Shown piece after piece: positions 15,543-22,737 of a DNA stretch of 23,026 nt (position 1 is the first letter of the stretch; each line of letters begins with the position of its first letter). The notes beneath the pieces are model-generated. The model searched no databases, was not told the DNA's origin, and saw nothing but the letters and a program-made list of their open reading frames with translations. The position numbers were made by a program, and so were the translations under genes. The DNA is from Puniceicoccales bacterium (GTDB lineage Bacteria > Verrucomicrobiota > Verrucomicrobiia > Opitutales > JAIRKQ01): NCBI GenBank assembly GCA_031258795.1, contig JAIRMI010000005.1, forward strand, positions 1-23,026, read 5' to 3'.

Positions 15543-16037
15543 ATGGCCCACTTGCGTGGATACGAAGGAATCATAATCGGCATTGATCCAAGTTTGCGCG
15601 GAACGGGAATTGCCATTTTAGAATCACGGGGAAATCGGATCAATTTTATTTTTTCTAAAAGGCTATCCCTTGCCCCGCGGTTTTCGTTCTATGGATGCCT
15701 GGGGAAAATTTTTAAAGAAGTAGATGAAACAATAGCAAAATATTGCCCAGACTATGCGGCGATGGAGGAAACTATCTTCGTTCAAAATTACAAGATCGCC
15801 CAGACTCTAGGATCGGTGAGAGGCACCATTATTGCTGCATTAATGGGACGGGGAGTCGAAATTTGCGAATACCCACCTTTACGCATCAAACAGGCAGTTA
15901 CCGGTGTTGGCCGTGCGTCCAAGGAGCAAGTCATGGGGACCATAAAAAATCTTCTAAATATTGATTGGGAAATCTCCACTGACGAATCCGATGCCATAGC
16001 GATTGCTTGCTGCCATGCTTGGACGTTTACTTCCTAA
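15543..16037 (+). CDS. ruvC: Holliday junction resolvase RuvC
   Basis: This is the nuclease that cuts Holliday junctions within the RuvABC complex. The chosen ATG at 15543 gives 164 residues (E. coli has 173) and places the first strand GIIIGIDPSLRGTGIAI close to the N-terminus as in the family. A GTG at 15459 would add 28 residues that look unlike RuvC and overlap the candidate promoter. The four acidic catalytic residues are present: Asp15 (GIDPS), Glu75 (AAMEETIF), Asp147 and Asp150 (STDESDAIAIACCHA). The DNA-binding segment EYPPLRIKQAVTGVGRASKEQV is typical. ruvA and ruvB are not in the window. Its 3' end faces the Bax-inhibitor-like gene; the hairpin between them has its T-tract on the opposite strand. 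Confidence 0.95.
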   Translation: MAHLRGYEGIIIGIDPSLRGTGIAILESRGNRINFIFSKRLSLAPRFSFYGCLGKIFKEVDETIAKYCPDYAAMEETIFVQNYKIAQTLGSVRGTIIAALMGRGVEICEYPPLRIKQAVTGVGRASKEQVMGTIKNLLNIDWEISTDESDAIAIACCHAWTFTS

Positions 16038-16073
16038 TAAAAAACAAACAGGCCGCAAAACAAGGGGCCTGTT
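16035..16073 (-). terminator. Rho-independent terminator of the Bax-inhibitor-like gene
   Basis: On the minus strand AACAGGCC (16073-16066) pairs with GGCCTGTT (16054-16047) across an 11-nt loop, followed by TGTTTTTT. On the plus strand no T-run follows the stem, so it mainly serves the minus-strand gene, whose stop lies about 30 bp before it. Confidence 0.85.
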
Positions 16074-16101
16074 AGACATCAACAATCAAGTAAATTTTTA
16101 C

Positions 16102-16833
16102 CTACCTATCCCTCGATTTGGCTAACATTTGCAAGATCTCCACGTAGAGCCATATGAGTGTCACCGTAAGCCCAAACGCTGCAAGCCACCCCATGTAACT
16201 CGGCAAACCACGGTTCGAAACCTTTACGATGAAGTCGAAATCCAAAATTAAACTTAAAGCTGCAATTACCACAACAAAGGCACTGAAAAATAAGCCAAAA
16301 GCACCACTGGAATGAAGGAACGACATACCACCGCCAAACATCGACATCACCAAGTTGATAATGTATACAATTGCTATGCCAAACGTGGCCGTTAGTATTA
16401 CGGCGCGAAACCTATCCGTAACGGTAATGACTCTACATTTGTAGAGAAGAAGCATTCCCACTGCCGTGCCAATGGTAAGTGCGATGGCTTGAAAAACAAT
16501 GCCGTGGTACTGTAGTTCAAAAATTTTAGATATGCTCCCAAGAACAAGCCCTTCAAAGATGGCATACAGGGGGGCGGTGTAACCAGCCCATTCCTTTTTG
16601 ACTACTGTCACAATCCCTACAATGAGAGCAGCGATCGAAAACAGCGTTAACTTTGCTCCCAACGATTCCGCGGAAATATATTTGCTTTTCCAGGCAAAAG
16701 CAGCCGAAGCCATAACTATGGCAAATAAAATTAAGCAACGATTAATCACACCATTGAGCGTCGTAGCCATTTGGCCACTGGAACATTCAAAATTCTTAGC
16801 ACTTAAAACTGGATTCGATGTATTGTAAAGCAT
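16102..16833 (-). CDS. Bax inhibitor-1/YccA-like membrane protein
   Basis: This is an integral inner-membrane protein of 243 residues with about seven hydrophobic spans, beginning at CLILFAIVMASAAFAW and ending at WLAAFGLTVTLIWLYVEIL. Typical family stretches are YAIFEGLVLGSISKIFE, IAIVYIINLVMSMFGGGM, SGAFGLFFSAFVVVIAALSLILDFDFI and the closing LYVEILQMLAK. The segment LILDFDFIV carries the acidic pair that lines the proton- or calcium-sensitive pore in characterised members. The closest bacterial relatives I can name by pattern are YccA/YbhL proteins and the BaxI_1 group. In bacteria YccA modulates FtsH proteolysis; the role here is unknown. It is a single gene with its own terminator. The start gives MLYNTSNPVLSAKNF; no good Shine-Dalgarno is visible. 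Confidence 0.85.
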   Translation of the reverse strand: MLYNTSNPVLSAKNFECSSGQMATTLNGVINRCLILFAIVMASAAFAWKSKYISAESLGAKLTLFSIAALIVGIVTVVKKEWAGYTAPLYAIFEGLVLGSISKIFELQYHGIVFQAIALTIGTAVGMLLLYKCRVITVTDRFRAVILTATFGIAIVYIINLVMSMFGGGMSFLHSSGAFGLFFSAFVVVIAALSLILDFDFIVKVSNRGLPSYMGWLAAFGLTVTLIWLYVEILQMLAKSRDR

Positions 16834-16925
16834 AACGACTTCTAAGTTTATCTTTCACCGAATGAATGCAAGCAAAATATTTGTTAAATTTACTAAAATT
16901 ACTCTTTTTGTTGATTATTTCCTGT

Positions 16926-16950
16926 AACACGCCATCAAATACGGCGTGTT
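16926..16950 (+). promoter_or_regulatory. Perfect hairpin covering the GTG start of lolC/E
   Basis: AACACGCC (16926-16933) and GGCGTGTT (16943-16950) are perfect 8-bp arms with a 9-nt loop. The proposed GTG start (16946-16948) is in the right arm. There is no T-run on either strand, so it is not a terminator. It could be an operator or hide the start codon in the mRNA. Confidence 0.45.
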
Positions 16951-18187
16951 TGCTAACATAAAGTTGAGTTGGTACTTAGCAATAAAGTACCTTTTTCCGA
17001 CCGGTAAAAAATTTTCATTTTTGTCTGTGGTTTCCATTTTCGGCGTAACACTGGGGGTGATTGTTTTATTCGTTGTGAACAGCGTTATGGATGGCTTTCA
17101 ATGGGAAATACGCTCAAAGATCGTTGCCACTCAGGGACAGGTGAGGGTGGATTCAAACAACATAATTCGCAATTTCGAGGTCATTCGTCGCCGCTTATTG
17201 AACTATCCTTTCGTTGAACATGCGGCTCCATACGCCATGGGCGTGCTTATGGTACAATTTGGCAATAAACCAGCTTTCCCATTCACAAAGGGGATAGATG
17301 TTGAATCGGAAGCCAACGTCCTGCCATTGAAAAATTTCATAAGCGCGGGTGACCTGGATGCATTGGACGATTCTGCAATTATCGTCAGTTCTGGTTTGGC
17401 AAATACCTTGGGAGTTAGGGTTGGAGATAGCGTGGAGGTGTACTCTCCGCTTATGCTGCAAGATTTGCAAAGCGATGAATTGCTGCTGCCCCGTTCCTTT
17501 GACGTTGTCGCGATATATGACACCGGTTGGAATCAGGTGGACGCAAACTCTGTTCTGCTCAATTTGAGGGCTATGCAGGAATTATTTGGCCTGGAAGATA
17601 GCGATTCACACGGTCTAACACTAAAATTGCGCGATGGGGAAAATTTGGAAAAATCCGTGGTAAAGTTGCGGGAAAGCTTTCCCGGGCTGCGCATTTTGGG
17701 ATGGCAGGAAATGAATGAAGATTTTCTATTTGTTTTGAAATTGGAAAAAACGATGATGATGTTTGTGTTGCTGTTCATTTTACTCGTTGCATCTTTCTCC
17801 ATAGCTAGTTCGCTGATGATTGCCGTTGTAAAAAAACGCCGTGAAATTGGTCTATTGTGCGCGTTTGGAGTTAGCAAAAGAGATGTTTCCCTGATATTCT
17901 TGCTCGAAGGCTTTGTTATCGGCGTTTTCGGTACCACCCTAGGACTGATTTTGGGGCACACTGCTTTGGGTTTTCGAAACAACATATTGGCCATTTTGAC
18001 AAAGTTGGTCGGGATTAGTGATTTTTTGCTTAAGTTTTACGATTTCGCACAGTTGCCGGTGAAGTATTCAGTAGGCGGAATAACTACAATTGTTGCTTTT
18101 ACGATATTTGTTTGCTGTTTGGCCGGCCTAATACCCGCTCTAGCCGTAGCGAAAATTAACCCGTCCTATGCCCTAAGAAATGAATGA
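16946..18187 (+). CDS. lolC: LolC/LolE family lipoprotein-releasing permease
   Basis: This is the membrane part of the LolCDE complex, which releases lipoproteins from the inner membrane for delivery to the outer membrane. It has one N-terminal span (FLSVVSIFGVTLGVIVLFVV, about residues 25-46), a periplasmic domain of about 220 residues, and a C-terminal FtsX-type bundle of three spans (MMMFVLLFILLVASFSIASS, about 270-290; LLEGFVIGVFGTTLGLILG; and TTIVAFTIFVCCLAGLIPAL). The cytosolic coupling region IAVVKKRREIGLLCAFGVSKRDV and the ending ALAVAKINPSYALRNE are typical. I cannot separate LolC from LolE; only one such gene is here, as in bacteria that use a single homodimeric subunit. The start is GTG at 16946 because no earlier or better in-frame start exists. 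It overlaps lolD by 8 bp. Confidence 0.88.
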   Translation: MFANIKLSWYLAIKYLFPTGKKFSFLSVVSIFGVTLGVIVLFVVNSVMDGFQWEIRSKIVATQGQVRVDSNNIIRNFEVIRRRLLNYPFVEHAAPYAMGVLMVQFGNKPAFPFTKGIDVESEANVLPLKNFISAGDLDALDDSAIIVSSGLANTLGVRVGDSVEVYSPLMLQDLQSDELLLPRSFDVVAIYDTGWNQVDANSVLLNLRAMQELFGLEDSDSHGLTLKLRDGENLEKSVVKLRESFPGLRILGWQEMNEDFLFVLKLEKTMMMFVLLFILLVASFSIASSLMIAVVKKRREIGLLCAFGVSKRDVSLIFLLEGFVIGVFGTTLGLILGHTALGFRNNILAILTKLVGISDFLLKFYDFAQLPVKYSVGGITTIVAFTIFVCCLAGLIPALAVAKINPSYALRNE

Positions 18188-18851
18188 AAACCCGATTGTA
18201 GAGCTACGCGGCGTAGGAAAATCTTTCAAAGGCTGTTCGGTGTTGAAAGATGTCAAATTTTCCATTTTTCGCGGTGAATCGATAAGCATATGCGGAGCCT
18301 CAGGCGTGGGAAAAACCACTTTGCTAAACATCATCAGTTTGCTCGAACAACCGGACTCGGGCAATATTTTTTGGAATGGTGAAATGGTGTTGAATAGGCG
18401 CGCAAAAGATATTCGCTCGCTCCGCAGTGCCATGTTTGGGTTTGTTTTTCAAAACCACAATTTAATACATGAACTCAACGTCATTGAGAATGTTCTGCTT
18501 CCCCTAAAGGTACGTGGAAAGATCTCGAAAAATGATACAAATTTTGCCAATTCCCTACTGAAAGCAGCTGGCATCGAGGGAAAAAAAGATGAAACTATCG
18601 ATGTTCTCTCCGGTGGAGAAAGGCAAAGGATTGCCTTGGCTAGGTCATTGGTAAATAAGCCGAGTGTGATCTTAGCCGACGAACCAACGGGCAATCTCGA
18701 TGAAGATAATGCAAACAGAGCTCTTCATTTGATGATGGATATTTGCAAACTAAACAATAGCTCCTTGCTGCTCATCACTCACAACCAGCAGCTTGCCAAA
18801 CTAACCGATAAAACGTTTTTTCTATCGAGTGGCGGGTTGTCTCCTCAGTGA
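18180..18851 (+). CDS. lolD: Lipoprotein-releasing ABC ATPase LolD
   Basis: This is the ATPase that powers the LolC/E permease encoded just before it. Motifs: Walker A GASGVGKTT (39-47), Q-loop FGFVFQNHNLIHELNVIENV with the LolD/MacB-type FQNHNL, signature LSGGERQR, Walker B with D-loop VILADEPTGNLD, and H-loop LLLITHN. The LADEPTGNLD form is typical of the LolD/MacB/FtsE branch. The length of 223 residues is standard. The ATG at 18180 overlaps the lolC/E stop by 8 bp, so the two are translationally coupled. The 3' end overlaps the convergent transporter gene by 7 bp and no terminator is visible. Confidence 0.93.
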   Translation: MNENPIVELRGVGKSFKGCSVLKDVKFSIFRGESISICGASGVGKTTLLNIISLLEQPDSGNIFWNGEMVLNRRAKDIRSLRSAMFGFVFQNHNLIHELNVIENVLLPLKVRGKISKNDTNFANSLLKAAGIEGKKDETIDVLSGGERQRIALARSLVNKPSVILADEPTGNLDEDNANRALHLMMDICKLNNSSLLLITHNQQLAKLTDKTFFLSSGGLSPQ

Positions 18852-19726
18852 GAGTTCCTGTCCAAACTCCTAGATTCGGCCAATATTATGTACAGCGTGC
18901 TGGGGATTATTATGCAAGCTCCTAATAGCGTTCCCTGCGTTGGAATTTCACCAAAACAGAGAAAGCCCACTACAGCGGATAGGATGAATTCGATGTATCT
19001 GAACGGTGCCACGGCAGACACAGTAATCCGCTTAAAAGCTTTTAATATGCAATATAACAGCAAATTTGCCCCACAACCGAGTAAAATGAAAAAAATCCAA
19101 TCGGTGGCTTGCACGCTCCCCCAGGACAGCCATGCCGGCATCGCGACCACAATCAGTGTCACAATGGCCGTGTAGAAGAGCATGGTCAAAATACCCTCCT
19201 TCGTGGCAAATTTTTTGTTTATCACATCCAGCGCGGCAAACATTATGGAAGAAAGCACCAATACTACAATGGCGTAGGATGCGAAATTGGCATTTGCCGG
19301 CTCGGAAGTAATCCATATTCCGATGAAACAGACCAGAGTTGCTACCAATTTCACCCTGTCTATTTTTTCCTTCAGAAAAACGTATGCCAGTAAAAGCGTA
19401 AATATAGGAATTGTAAAATTAACGGTTATCACAGTGGAAAATGGCAATTTATTCAGGGAAAAGCAGTACATGGCAATGGCCAAAGCCAACATGATTGCCC
19501 GAATTGAATGAATTACACCGTGCCTCGTTTTGAATGTGTGGGAACCTCGAGTCACCATGCAGGGTATGAGGGAAATGGTTGCGAACAAATAGCGAAGAAA
19601 CACAATTTGTGCCACTCCGTAATTACCAACGAGTAGCTTTGTGACAGAGTCGTTAAATATGCACACGCATAAACTCGCAATAAACCAGGCTATGCCACAG
19701 CAATAATTTGCTTTGTTGTGCTCCAT
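18845..19726 (-). CDS. EamA/DMT carrier resembling rickettsial and chlamydial SAM transporters
   Basis: This is a 10-span drug/metabolite-superfamily carrier of 293 residues with two EamA halves. It has the start GIAWFIASLCVCIFNDSVTK, then FLRYLFATISLIP, FTIPIFTLLLAYVFLKEKI, LDVINKKFATKEGILTMLF, and LLGACIIIPSTLYIILAE. These segments line up, from memory of the family, with the Rickettsia prowazekii Sam protein and its chlamydial counterpart, which import S-adenosylmethionine from the host. In particular the AxLDxINKKFxxKEGxxxMLFYxAIVT stretch is shared. The substrate here is inference. There is no visible SAM riboswitch in the leader. The gene stands alone, ends inside lolD's last codons, and has a decayed relative of its own 5' part immediately upstream. 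Confidence 0.82.
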   Translation of the reverse strand: MEHNKANYCCGIAWFIASLCVCIFNDSVTKLLVGNYGVAQIVFLRYLFATISLIPCMVTRGSHTFKTRHGVIHSIRAIMLALAIAMYCFSLNKLPFSTVITVNFTIPIFTLLLAYVFLKEKIDRVKLVATLVCFIGIWITSEPANANFASYAIVVLVLSSIMFAALDVINKKFATKEGILTMLFYTAIVTLIVVAMPAWLSWGSVQATDWIFFILLGCGANLLLYCILKAFKRITVSAVAPFRYIEFILSAVVGFLCFGEIPTQGTLLGACIIIPSTLYIILAESRSLDRNSH

Positions 19727-19763
19727 TACAATTTGCGCAAACTTTCAGAAACCAAATTTACTG

Positions 19764-19859
19764 TCAAGTAAAGATTTTTCCAATGCACTTTCCATAATCG
19801 CTAACAAGCAGCTTTAAGGAATCGCTAAACGTGCATGCATGCAGACTCGCAATAAATCA
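19764..19859 (-). pseudogene. Relic of a second copy of the SAM-transporter-like gene
   Basis: Translated on the minus strand between an in-frame TGA at 19857-19859 and a TGA at 19764-19766, this reads FIASLHACTFSDSLKLLVSD YGK..., against FIASLCVCIFNDSVTKLLVG NYG in the intact gene just downstream. Fifteen of about 25 aligned residues agree, with one deleted codon and loss of similarity on both sides. The DNA also aligns (ACTCGCAATAAA and AGCTTT are shared). It looks like the remains of a tandem duplicate or a former neighbour paralogue. Confidence 0.7.
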
Positions 19860-20044
19860 AAATAATGGACTTTATCTTGTTCACCTTACCCAAAAACTCA
19901 AATTCGGCATCTAGAGATAACTTTTCCAAACATGTTCCCATTAAACCATTGCTACACTTCGAAAAGAAGCCAATTTTATTCTTCCTAATTCGCAGTGCCA
20001 AGCTTCAACTCTGTTGCCAGCAAATGATTTCACCAAATATGTTC

Positions 20045-20072
20045 TTGATTTTCCCCTGCTTGAACTTTTACT
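20045..20072 (+). promoter_or_regulatory. Candidate promoter of tRNA-Lys
   Basis: TTGATT (20045-20050) is followed after 16 bp by TTTACT (20067-20072), placing a start site near 20079, about 7 nt before the mature tRNA. GC-rich sequence GAGCGGG around the start site would resemble a stringent discriminator. Confidence 0.35.
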
Positions 20073-20085
20073 GAGCGGGTCAAGC

Positions 20086-20161
<76 letters not shown>

Positions 20162-20208
20162 GCTCCTAAACCGCTCAAATAAAGGGATAGGAAGCGATCG
20201 GAAAAAAT

Positions 20209-20386
20209 AAGAGGCGGCAAAGGCAGAAAGCTCATACACACATTATACATACATTAACGAGCATCCTAACGTAGGAAGTACCTTCAGTTAGTGAATACGC
20301 AATATTATAGATTGAAAAAAAGAGATTGGAAAGAAAAAACCCTGAGACACTCTTCCTCTTTTCACTTCCTTTGGTGCCGCCTTATG
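20209..20386. ncRNA. Candidate structured RNA region, strand undecided
   Basis: AGGCGGCA (20212-20219) pairs perfectly with TGCCGCCT (20375-20382), and the inner AAGG/CCTT can extend the stem past a small bulge. Inside are a hairpin CTAAC..GTTAG near 20266-20291 with a nested GAAG/CTTC pair, and an imperfect stem between AAAAGAG (about 20318) and CTCTTTT (about 20355). Read on the minus strand, the closing stem is followed by CTTATTTTTT. No open frame fits. I do not recognise 6S, SRP, RNase P or tmRNA motifs. Confidence 0.35.
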
Positions 20387-20530
20387 TTGTGTGCTTTTTA
20401 ACTGAAATAACTATAGAATTCTCCATATTTGGATATTTTTTTAAATCATTCACAAAATTAACGATGTTAAAATGGTCATTTGATTAAGCCTCCTTCAAGC
20501 TAAGGAACTACATTCGATCACCGCATTCAA
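20387..20530. other. AT-rich gap before the gspF stop
   Basis: I see no gene. A short minus-strand stem TCCTT/AAGGA near 20495-20510 follows gspF at about 20 bp but has no T-run, so a gspF terminator is not established. Confidence 0.4.
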
Positions 20531-21757
20531 CTAGTATACACTTATGCTCTGCATGGCATCGACCATGGGTAGGAAGATGGCGATTATTACGGTGCCAACT
20601 ATGAAAGCTAGGACAACGGTGAGTATGGGCTCCGTTATTGCAGCTATGATTGCCAATTTGGTGGTGAGGTTATTTTGATACACCTTTGCCACTTCGGTTA
20701 GAGATGCGGCGAGGGAACCGGTGCGCTCGCCAACTAGGATAAGTCCCGAAGCAAATTTTGACAGGGCTCCTCCCAGAGCTTCAGACAATGGTTCGCCGCT
20801 TTTAATGCGCCCAATTCCGTGGGTGAATTTTTTCAGAAGGTTTTTATCGGAAATGATGTTCTTTGCTATATCCAGGCTCTCCTGAAGCTGCACATTGCAC
20901 GCCAATAGCATGCTCAATGTCCCCGTAAATAGGTACAAATTGTATTCCTTTACTAGGGAAGAAATGATCGGTAGCTTATGGACGTTGGGTGTCCTTTTTC
21001 GGGTTTTGGGCAAAATTTTTAAACAGAAAAACATGGCGAATGGCAGGGTTAAAATCAGCAAAATATGTTTTCGAAAAAATGTGCAAGCTGCCACCACAAT
21101 GCGTGTTAAACGAGGCAATTCTTGGTGCATTTGAGTAAAAAATATGGCCTGAAACTGTGGTATGACCACCGTGCTCAGGATTAGCAGCACGCAGACAGTC
21201 ACAATGAGCACGATGCAAGGATACACCATTGCCGAGGCAATCTTTCGCCTGACGGAAGACAGTTTTTCCGAGAATTCGCATAGATGCTCCATGGCGTGTT
21301 GCGGTTGCCCGATGCGTTCAGCTGCACGGATCACATTAATTTCCGTATAGGAAAATTTGTCCCTGAATGCCGACATCGCATCAGATAGCGATCTGCCTGT
21401 GTTTATCTTGGACAGGAGCCCATTGAAAACGAAATATTCCGCGGAAGCTTTATTGCATCCGTTCGCAATTATCAACAGGGCTTGTTCTATGGTGATTCCC
21501 GCACTGAGCAAGGTATGCATTTGCTGAAAGAATTGCACTTTCCAGTCACGACTGAAATGTTTTCTAGCGAAAAACAGCCGCAACTTCGTAAAAATGCCGC
21601 CCTTTGTCTCCGAAAGAGCAAAGGAAACGCATTGTAAGAGCTTAATATCAAAATTTTTGTTCAAAAGTTCTTTCCGGGCGGAATCTTCATCCCTGGCCCA
21701 TAGAGTTCCATTGACGGTCTCCCCATTATCCTTTGAAGCAAGAAATCGAAACTGCAT
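20531..21757 (-). CDS. gspF: Type II secretion/type IV pilus inner-membrane platform protein, GspF/PilC family
   Basis: This is the inner-membrane platform of a type II secretion or type IV pilus machine, thought to couple the E/PilB ATPase to pseudopilin assembly. The first 50 residues (MQFRFLASKDNGETVNGTLW, then DEDSARKELLNKNFDI) are the usual small N-terminal domain. Two GspF domains follow: the first with QFFQQMHTLLSAGITIEQAL and TGRSLSDAMSAF..FSYTEINVIRAAERIG, the second with FTGTLSMLLACNVQLQESLDIA and GEPLSEALGG..FASGLILVGERTGSL. Hydrophobic spans are at YPCIVLIVTVCVLLILSTVVIP, ILLILTLPFAMFFCLKIL and near the C-terminus (ILTVVLAFIVGTVIIAIFLPM). Length 408 is typical. It is divergent from psd and the gspE-type gene rather than in line with them. 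Pilin-like genes are not in view, so secretion versus pilus is undecided. Confidence 0.93.
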   Translation of the reverse strand: MQFRFLASKDNGETVNGTLWARDEDSARKELLNKNFDIKLLQCVSFALSETKGGIFTKLRLFFARKHFSRDWKVQFFQQMHTLLSAGITIEQALLIIANGCNKASAEYFVFNGLLSKINTGRSLSDAMSAFRDKFSYTEINVIRAAERIGQPQHAMEHLCEFSEKLSSVRRKIASAMVYPCIVLIVTVCVLLILSTVVIPQFQAIFFTQMHQELPRLTRIVVAACTFFRKHILLILTLPFAMFFCLKILPKTRKRTPNVHKLPIISSLVKEYNLYLFTGTLSMLLACNVQLQESLDIAKNIISDKNLLKKFTHGIGRIKSGEPLSEALGGALSKFASGLILVGERTGSLAASLTEVAKVYQNNLTTKLAIIAAITEPILTVVLAFIVGTVIIAIFLPMVDAMQSISVY

Positions 21758-21807
21758 CGGGATATATTTACAAAATTTCCTTCGAAAATAAATAACATTT
21801 TACGCGA

Positions 21808-21835
21808 TTGATTTTTTCGCAGCGGAGCATATAGT
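21808..21835 (+). promoter_or_regulatory. Candidate psd promoter, implies a very short or absent leader
   Basis: TTGATT (21808-21813) is followed after 16 bp by TATAGT (21830-21835), the best sigma70-like pair in this 86-bp divergent gap. The start site would fall at about 21842, next to the psd ATG at 21844. A second weaker pair, TTTACA-16-TAAATA (21767-21794), would give a leader of about 40 nt. Confidence 0.5.
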
Positions 21836-21843
21836 ATGCACCC

Positions 21844-22737
21844 ATGCAAGACATAACGATTTTCAATCGATACACGAATAAGCTCGAGCACGAAGCAATT
21901 TTTGGTAAAAAGTTTTTAATTTTTGCATATTGCAATGCCTTGGGCCGGTTGACCATCTCGTCGCTGATCAAGAGAAAAATTTTTTCAATTCTGTACGGGA
22001 AATATGCCGATAGCCAAATAAGTGCGCGCCAAATTAAACCGTTCATTGAAAAATTTGGCATAAAAACTGATTCCTTGGAAAAGAAGGTGGAGGACTTCAC
22101 AAGTTTTAACGATTTTTTCTGCAGGAAATTAAAACCAAGCGCCAGACCCATATCACCAGATCCCACTGCGGTAGCTGCTCCAGCCGATGGCAGGATGCTA
22201 GCCTTCAAGTCAATTGCAAACACAACGCCATTCTTTGTGAAGGGGGAGCAGATAAGCGTAGCTGATTTGACCAAAGATTACAAATTGGCCAGCAAATTTC
22301 GAAATTGCAGCATGCTGATTTCCCGGTTGTGCCCCACTGATTACCATTACTTCCATTTTCCAGTGGATTGTATTCCCCAGCGCACCTATCTAATAAACGG
22401 AGAATATTCCTCCATACACCCCTTTGCCATGAAGGGTAAATTTGCAACATTTTTACAAAACAAGAGAATGTCTACTGTTTTGCAGACGAAATTATGCGGA
22501 CAAATTCTCATGATTGAGATCGGCGCGACATGCGTCGGATCGATTCAGCAAACATTTACACCTTTCCAAGAGGCGCTAAAAGGCGCCGAAAAGGGGTATT
22601 TTCAGTTTGGAGGCTCCACGGTGATTTTACTTTTCGAAAGGGATAGGATTAAATTTTCCGAAGACTTACTGGCAAATACACAAGATGGCATAGAAACTTA
22701 TGTCATGATGGGTGATAAAATCGCCATAATAGTATGA
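21844..22737 (+). CDS. psd: Phosphatidylserine decarboxylase proenzyme
   Basis: This enzyme makes phosphatidylethanolamine from phosphatidylserine at the inner membrane and matures by self-cleavage to a pyruvoyl enzyme. From the ATG at 21844 it starts MQDITIFNRYTNKLEHEAIF, the N-terminus of the group that begins with FNR and a T-G/N-KxxxE segment. Landmarks are FTSFNDFFCRKLKPSARPI, VAAPADGRM with Asp115, LISRLCPTDYHYFHFPVD with His168, SIHPFAMKG, EIGATCVGSI, and the cleavage site FGGSTVILLFE where Ser258 would become the pyruvoyl group. The 297-residue length is normal. No Shine-Dalgarno is at a useful distance (GGAG is 16 nt away). The stop TGA overlaps the ATG of the following ATPase gene. 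Confidence 0.93.
   Translation: MQDITIFNRYTNKLEHEAIFGKKFLIFAYCNALGRLTISSLIKRKIFSILYGKYADSQISARQIKPFIEKFGIKTDSLEKKVEDFTSFNDFFCRKLKPSARPISPDPTAVAAPADGRMLAFKSIANTTPFFVKGEQISVADLTKDYKLASKFRNCSMLISRLCPTDYHYFHFPVDCIPQRTYLINGEYSSIHPFAMKGKFATFLQNKRMSTVLQTKLCGQILMIEIGATCVGSIQQTFTPFQEALKGAEKGYFQFGGSTVILLFERDRIKFSEDLLANTQDGIETYVMMGDKIAIIV

Larger units (their letters stand above)
19727..20085. other. Gap between the transporter gene and tRNA-Lys
   Basis: Apart from the transporter relic (19764-19859) I see no supported gene. A 69-codon plus-strand frame at 19865-20074 has no Shine-Dalgarno, starts inside the relic's flank, and has a composition typical of random AT-rich DNA. The last 45 bp hold a candidate tRNA promoter. 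Confidence 0.55.

Noticed and set aside
19727..19763. SAM riboswitch before the Sam-like carrier
   Set aside because: The leader is under 40 bp before the relic and shows none of the conserved cores of SAM riboswitch classes.
19865..20074. Plus-strand open frame of 69 codons before tRNA-Lys
   Set aside because: No Shine-Dalgarno or recognisable motif; the composition is as expected from random AT-rich DNA.
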